From: Deltaproteobacteria bacterium
GTDB taxonomy: Bacteria > Desulfobacterota > Desulfobacteria > Desulfobacterales > JAUVGT01
NCBI GenBank assembly: GCA_030593645.1
Contig: JAUVGT010000253.1
Coordinates: 1 to 7,353, forward strand
DNA: 7,353 bases
Reading direction: 5' to 3'
The notes under the pieces were generated by a model, which had not been told where the DNA came from, did no database searches, and was given only the letters and a program-made list of their open reading frames with translations. Positions within the stretch are counted from its first letter, which is position 1. Every line of letters begins with the position of its first letter. Both the position numbers and the translations under genes were made by a program. This document shows, one piece after another, positions 6,667 through 7,353 of the stretch.

Positions 6667-6690
6667 AACCCGGATTTCTCACCAGCTTCG
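6667..6690 (-). repeat. 24-bp dispersed repeat, copy 2 (inverted partner at 4239-4262)
   Basis: This is the inverted copy of 4239-4262, matching at 22 of 24, and lies six bases after the second regulator's stop codon. It overlaps a short palindrome, GGGTTTAACCC (6661-6671). The rest of the gap before the nitroreductase gene (6691-6735) shows no clear promoter or terminator. Confidence 0.65.
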
Positions 6691-6735
6691 TTACGAGAGC
6701 CCATCAAAATATCGAATAAAAACGGATAGAAAACC

Positions 6736-7302
6736 ATGTTCATATCACTTTTAAAAAATAGGCGAAGCATCAGGAAATACACAGATCAAGCAATAGATTC
6801 CGATAAAATAGATATTTTGCTTGAAGCGGCCTTGCGAGCTCCTTCTTCAAGGGGATTTAACCCCTGGGAGTTTATCGTGATTAAAGATGAAAAACTTCTG
6901 GAAAAATTATCCATGGCAAAACCCCATGGGGCTTCATTCTTAAAGAAAGCAAAGTTGGGAATCGTGATTTGTGCTGATGAAAACAGATCCGATGTGTGGG
7001 TTGAGGATGCCTCTATCGCTTCCGCTATTATTCATTTCGCCGCAGAATCGCTTGGACTCGGAAGCTGTTGGATTCAAATCCGAAAACGAAAATACAATGA
7101 CAATAAATCATCAGAGGCATATATCGCAGAAATTTTAGATCTTCCGGAATCGATGAGAGTGGAGTCAATCATTGCAGTCGGGTATCCGAATGAGAATAAA
7201 CGTCCTCATCCCAAAGACAGCCTTAACTTTAACAAATTGCATTTAGATCAATACGGAGAACCATATCATTTTATAGTGAATAAAGGAGAATACAATGGAT
7301 GA
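6736..7302 (+). CDS. Nitroreductase-family flavoprotein
   Basis: A 188-residue protein of the FMN-dependent nitroreductase superfamily, a compact single-domain form. The N-terminal RRSIRKY (9-15) and APSSRGFNPWEF (35-46) are typical FMN phosphate and ring contacts. The later GLGSCWIQ (107-114) and the ILDLPE...AVGYP stretch (133-151) are standard for the fold. Family members reduce nitro groups, quinones, flavins or other electron-poor substrates with NAD(P)H, usually as cytoplasmic homodimers; the substrate here cannot be read from sequence. The ATG at 6736 has a weak upstream GGAT, but the family pattern (short helix then RRSIR) supports this start. Its last eight bases overlap the next gene, so the two are likely co-translated. 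There is no evident functional link to the regulators upstream. Confidence 0.9.
   Translation: MFISLLKNRRSIRKYTDQAIDSDKIDILLEAALRAPSSRGFNPWEFIVIKDEKLLEKLSMAKPHGASFLKKAKLGIVICADENRSDVWVEDASIASAIIHFAAESLGLGSCWIQIRKRKYNDNKSSEAYIAEILDLPESMRVESIIAVGYPNENKRPHPKDSLNFNKLHLDQYGEPYHFIVNKGEYNG
7283..7288 (+). promoter_or_regulatory. Shine-Dalgarno of the HIT-family gene inside the nitroreductase gene
   Basis: AAGGAG lies six bases before the ATG at 7295, within the final codons of the nitroreductase gene. The good match and spacing fix the start of the partial downstream gene. Confidence 0.75.
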
Positions 7303-7353
7303 TTGTATTTTTTGTAAGATCATCAAGGGAGAAATTCCTAGTATTAAACTGTA
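7295..7353 (+). CDS. HIT-family (histidine triad) protein, N-terminal fragment
   Basis: Nineteen codons are visible before the window ends, reading MDDCIFCKIIKGEIPSIKL. The CxFCKIIxGEIPS pattern is the characteristic opening of HinT-like histidine triad nucleotide-binding hydrolases; the two cysteines (Cys4, Cys7) often help bind zinc. Family members hydrolyse nucleoside phosphoramidates or related nucleotides. The catalytic HxHxH motif would lie beyond the window, so it cannot be checked. The start overlaps the nitroreductase stop by eight bases in another frame and has a strong Shine-Dalgarno. The truncation is due to the window edge, not a mutation. Confidence 0.85.
   Translation, partial: MDDCIFCKIIKGEIPSIKL

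Noticed and set aside
4239..6690. Insertion sequence or transposon bounded by the 24-bp inverted repeats
   Set aside because: The enclosed genes are only regulators, no transposase is present, and no target-site duplication is visible.
6662..6735. Missing HTH of the second regulator in a shifted frame downstream
   Set aside because: The gap of 74 bases is too short and no frame encodes a Fis-type helix-turn-helix, so a simple frameshift does not explain its absence.

Overview
The window is a run of six complete genes and one partial gene, all on the + strand. It most likely comes from a mesophilic, anaerobic, sulfate-reducer-like member of the Desulfobacterota (Desulfobacterales type). That assignment is inference. 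It rests on moderate GC content, a cobalamin-type radical SAM enzyme, LutA/LutB iron-sulfur proteins, abundant sigma-54 activator machinery, and palindromic intergenic repeats of a kind I associate with that order. No taxonomic marker gene is present.

Layout: (1) 14-138 is a long imperfect palindromic repeat ending 36 bp before the first gene. (2) 175-1800 is a cobalamin-binding-type radical SAM enzyme of unknown substrate. (3) 1877-2641 is a LutA-like protein with two CCG domains, and 2775-4199 is a LutB-like protein with a LUD domain and two 4Fe-4S motifs. A second palindromic element (2604-2725) lies between them and supplies the last codons and stop of lutA. No lutC follows. (4) 4200-4417 is an intergenic control region with a weak terminator-like hairpin, a short dispersed repeat, a sigma-70-like promoter candidate and a hairpin next to the start codon. 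(5) 4418-5455 is a sigma-54 activator with an intact AAA+ domain and a Fis-type helix-turn-helix but no sensory domain. 5504-6661 has an intact receiver domain joined to a badly degraded AAA+ domain and no DNA-binding domain. (6) 6736-7302 is a small nitroreductase-family flavoprotein whose 3' end overlaps the start of a HIT-family gene (7295 onward), which runs off the window.

How they may work together: LutA and LutB would move electrons from an organic acid (lactate in characterised relatives), possibly with a LutC or a dehydrogenase encoded elsewhere. The radical SAM gene lies just upstream in the same direction, but nothing shows a shared pathway. The most notable feature is the regulator pair. 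The first protein can drive sigma-54 transcription but has no input domain. The second can receive phosphate but has lost GAFTGA, both arginine-finger positions, the sensor II arginine and the HTH. They look like complementary halves of one response regulator, with the second acting as a phosphorylation-controlled partner of the first. This is inference from motifs only.
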